Source: DATIXD01 sp035518875
Lineage (GTDB): Bacteria > Pseudomonadota > Gammaproteobacteria > Methylococcales > Methylococcaceae
Assembly: GCA_035518875.1 (NCBI GenBank)
Contig: DATIXD010000347.1
Span: 1-5,618, forward strand
Direction of reading: 5' to 3'
Length of the DNA stretch: 5,618 nt
Part shown: in pieces, positions 5,332 through 5,618 of the stretch
How positions within the stretch are numbered: the first letter of the stretch is position 1
How the letters are laid out: every line of letters starts with the position of its first letter
Made by a program: the position numbers and the translations under genes
The notes under the pieces: model-generated
What the model was told of the DNA's origin: nothing
What the model saw: only the letters and a program-made list of their open reading frames with translations
The model's database searches: none

Positions 5332-5618
5332 GAGGACCTCGCCGTCGAAGGCATTGCTTGTGACGCCCTACGCGCGGAGGCGTCAAAGGCCCCCAGGCAT
5401 GGGCTCAGTGCCCGGCATCCATTGCTTTCTAGTTCGCTTCAGCAAGAAATCAAGCCGCTTTCAGTGGAGGAGCCCCGGTCACGCCGGTGGCTATTCTGGC
5501 ATCAGGATGCGTGGTGATGCGTAGCACGGGAACAGTTGAACTATGAAGTCAACGCGTAGTTTCAAGCATGCGGATTGACCGTCGCTGGTTTTGGAAGGCC
5601 ACCGAACTGTCGCTTTAA
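5332..5618 (-). promoter_or_regulatory. Upstream region of the FAD oxidoreductase gene
   Basis: No gene is supportable in these 287 bases. Reading toward the oxidoreductase, the ribosome site GAGG lies at 5340-5337. A TTGACG box (5386-5381) overlaps the inverted repeat listed separately; the hexamer 17 bases later (TCACAA, 5363-5358) is a poor -10, so a standard sigma-70 promoter is not shown. Farther out, GTTGA (5535-5539) and TCAAC (5549-5553) form a nine-base-spaced dyad. A short plus-strand frame at 5330-5524 has no recognisable features and is taken as spurious. A 16-codon frame ends at the last base (ATG 5568 to TAA 5618) and is likewise unsupported. Confidence 0.35.
5361..5385. repeat. 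7-bp perfect inverted repeat upstream of the oxidoreductase, possible operator
   Basis: TGACGCC (5361-5367) and GGCGTCA (5379-5385) are perfect inverted copies separated by 11 bases. The dyad lies 30-54 bases upstream of the oxidoreductase ATG, the zone where an operator would act, and overlaps a TTGACG box. It could bind a dimeric regulator or form a hairpin in the 5' leader. No regulator gene is adjacent within the window. Confidence 0.35.

Noticed and set aside
5330..5524. 64-codon plus-strand frame upstream of the oxidoreductase
   Set aside because: There is no recognisable motif, it begins inside the divergent gene's start codon, and its composition looks non-coding.
1..5618. CRISPR array, tRNA, rRNA, toxin-antitoxin pair or defence island
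   Set aside because: No regularly spaced direct repeats, cloverleaf, rRNA-like segments or paired small genes could be found on reading both strands.

Overview
The window is a patchwork of insertion-sequence remnants around two apparently intact cargo genes. It suggests an IS-rich accessory region (plasmid, island or decayed chromosomal segment) of a GC-rich proteobacterium. The IS6-type transposases, the ArgP-type regulator and codon use fit Burkholderia and relatives (Burkholderiaceae) best. That assignment is inference; no rRNA or housekeeping marker is present.

Layout. Positions 1-300 hold an AT-rich upstream region and the first ~50 codons of an ArgP/LysR-type regulator, cut off after its helix-turn-helix. 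Positions 301-491 hold short, unidentified coding-like scraps. Positions 492-1339 are an IS6-family element with both ends, whose transposase carries a one-base frameshift. A minus-strand pair follows: an intact ChaC-type gamma-glutamylcyclotransferase (2092 to 1367) and, immediately upstream of it, the decayed 3' part of an NTF2/SnoaL-like gene (about 2403 to 2096). Positions 2404-2912 are non-coding, with two GC-rich hairpins, a possible promoter and a strong orphan Shine-Dalgarno. A second, clearly different IS6-family element starts at 2913; it is frameshifted and has lost its right end. Its frame runs into the leader of an IS110-family remnant (3721-3933), which has an internal deletion and Asn in place of the first catalytic Asp. 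The largest gene is on the minus strand at 5331-3967: an intact 454-residue FAD-linked oxidoreductase of the berberine-bridge-enzyme-like (PCMH/BBE) class. The last 287 bases are its upstream region, with an inverted repeat that could be an operator.

How the parts relate. The two IS6 copies point the same way and flank the chaC segment, the geometry of an IS6 pseudo-compound transposon. They differ in sequence, both are disabled and no target duplication is visible, so any mobility is historical. ChaC (glutathione degradation) and the flavin oxidoreductase are the only genes likely to make functional protein. Nothing ties them to one pathway. I see no rRNA, tRNA, CRISPR array, toxin-antitoxin pair or recognisable defence system, and no convincing new multi-gene system; the interest lies in how the mosaic was assembled and decayed.
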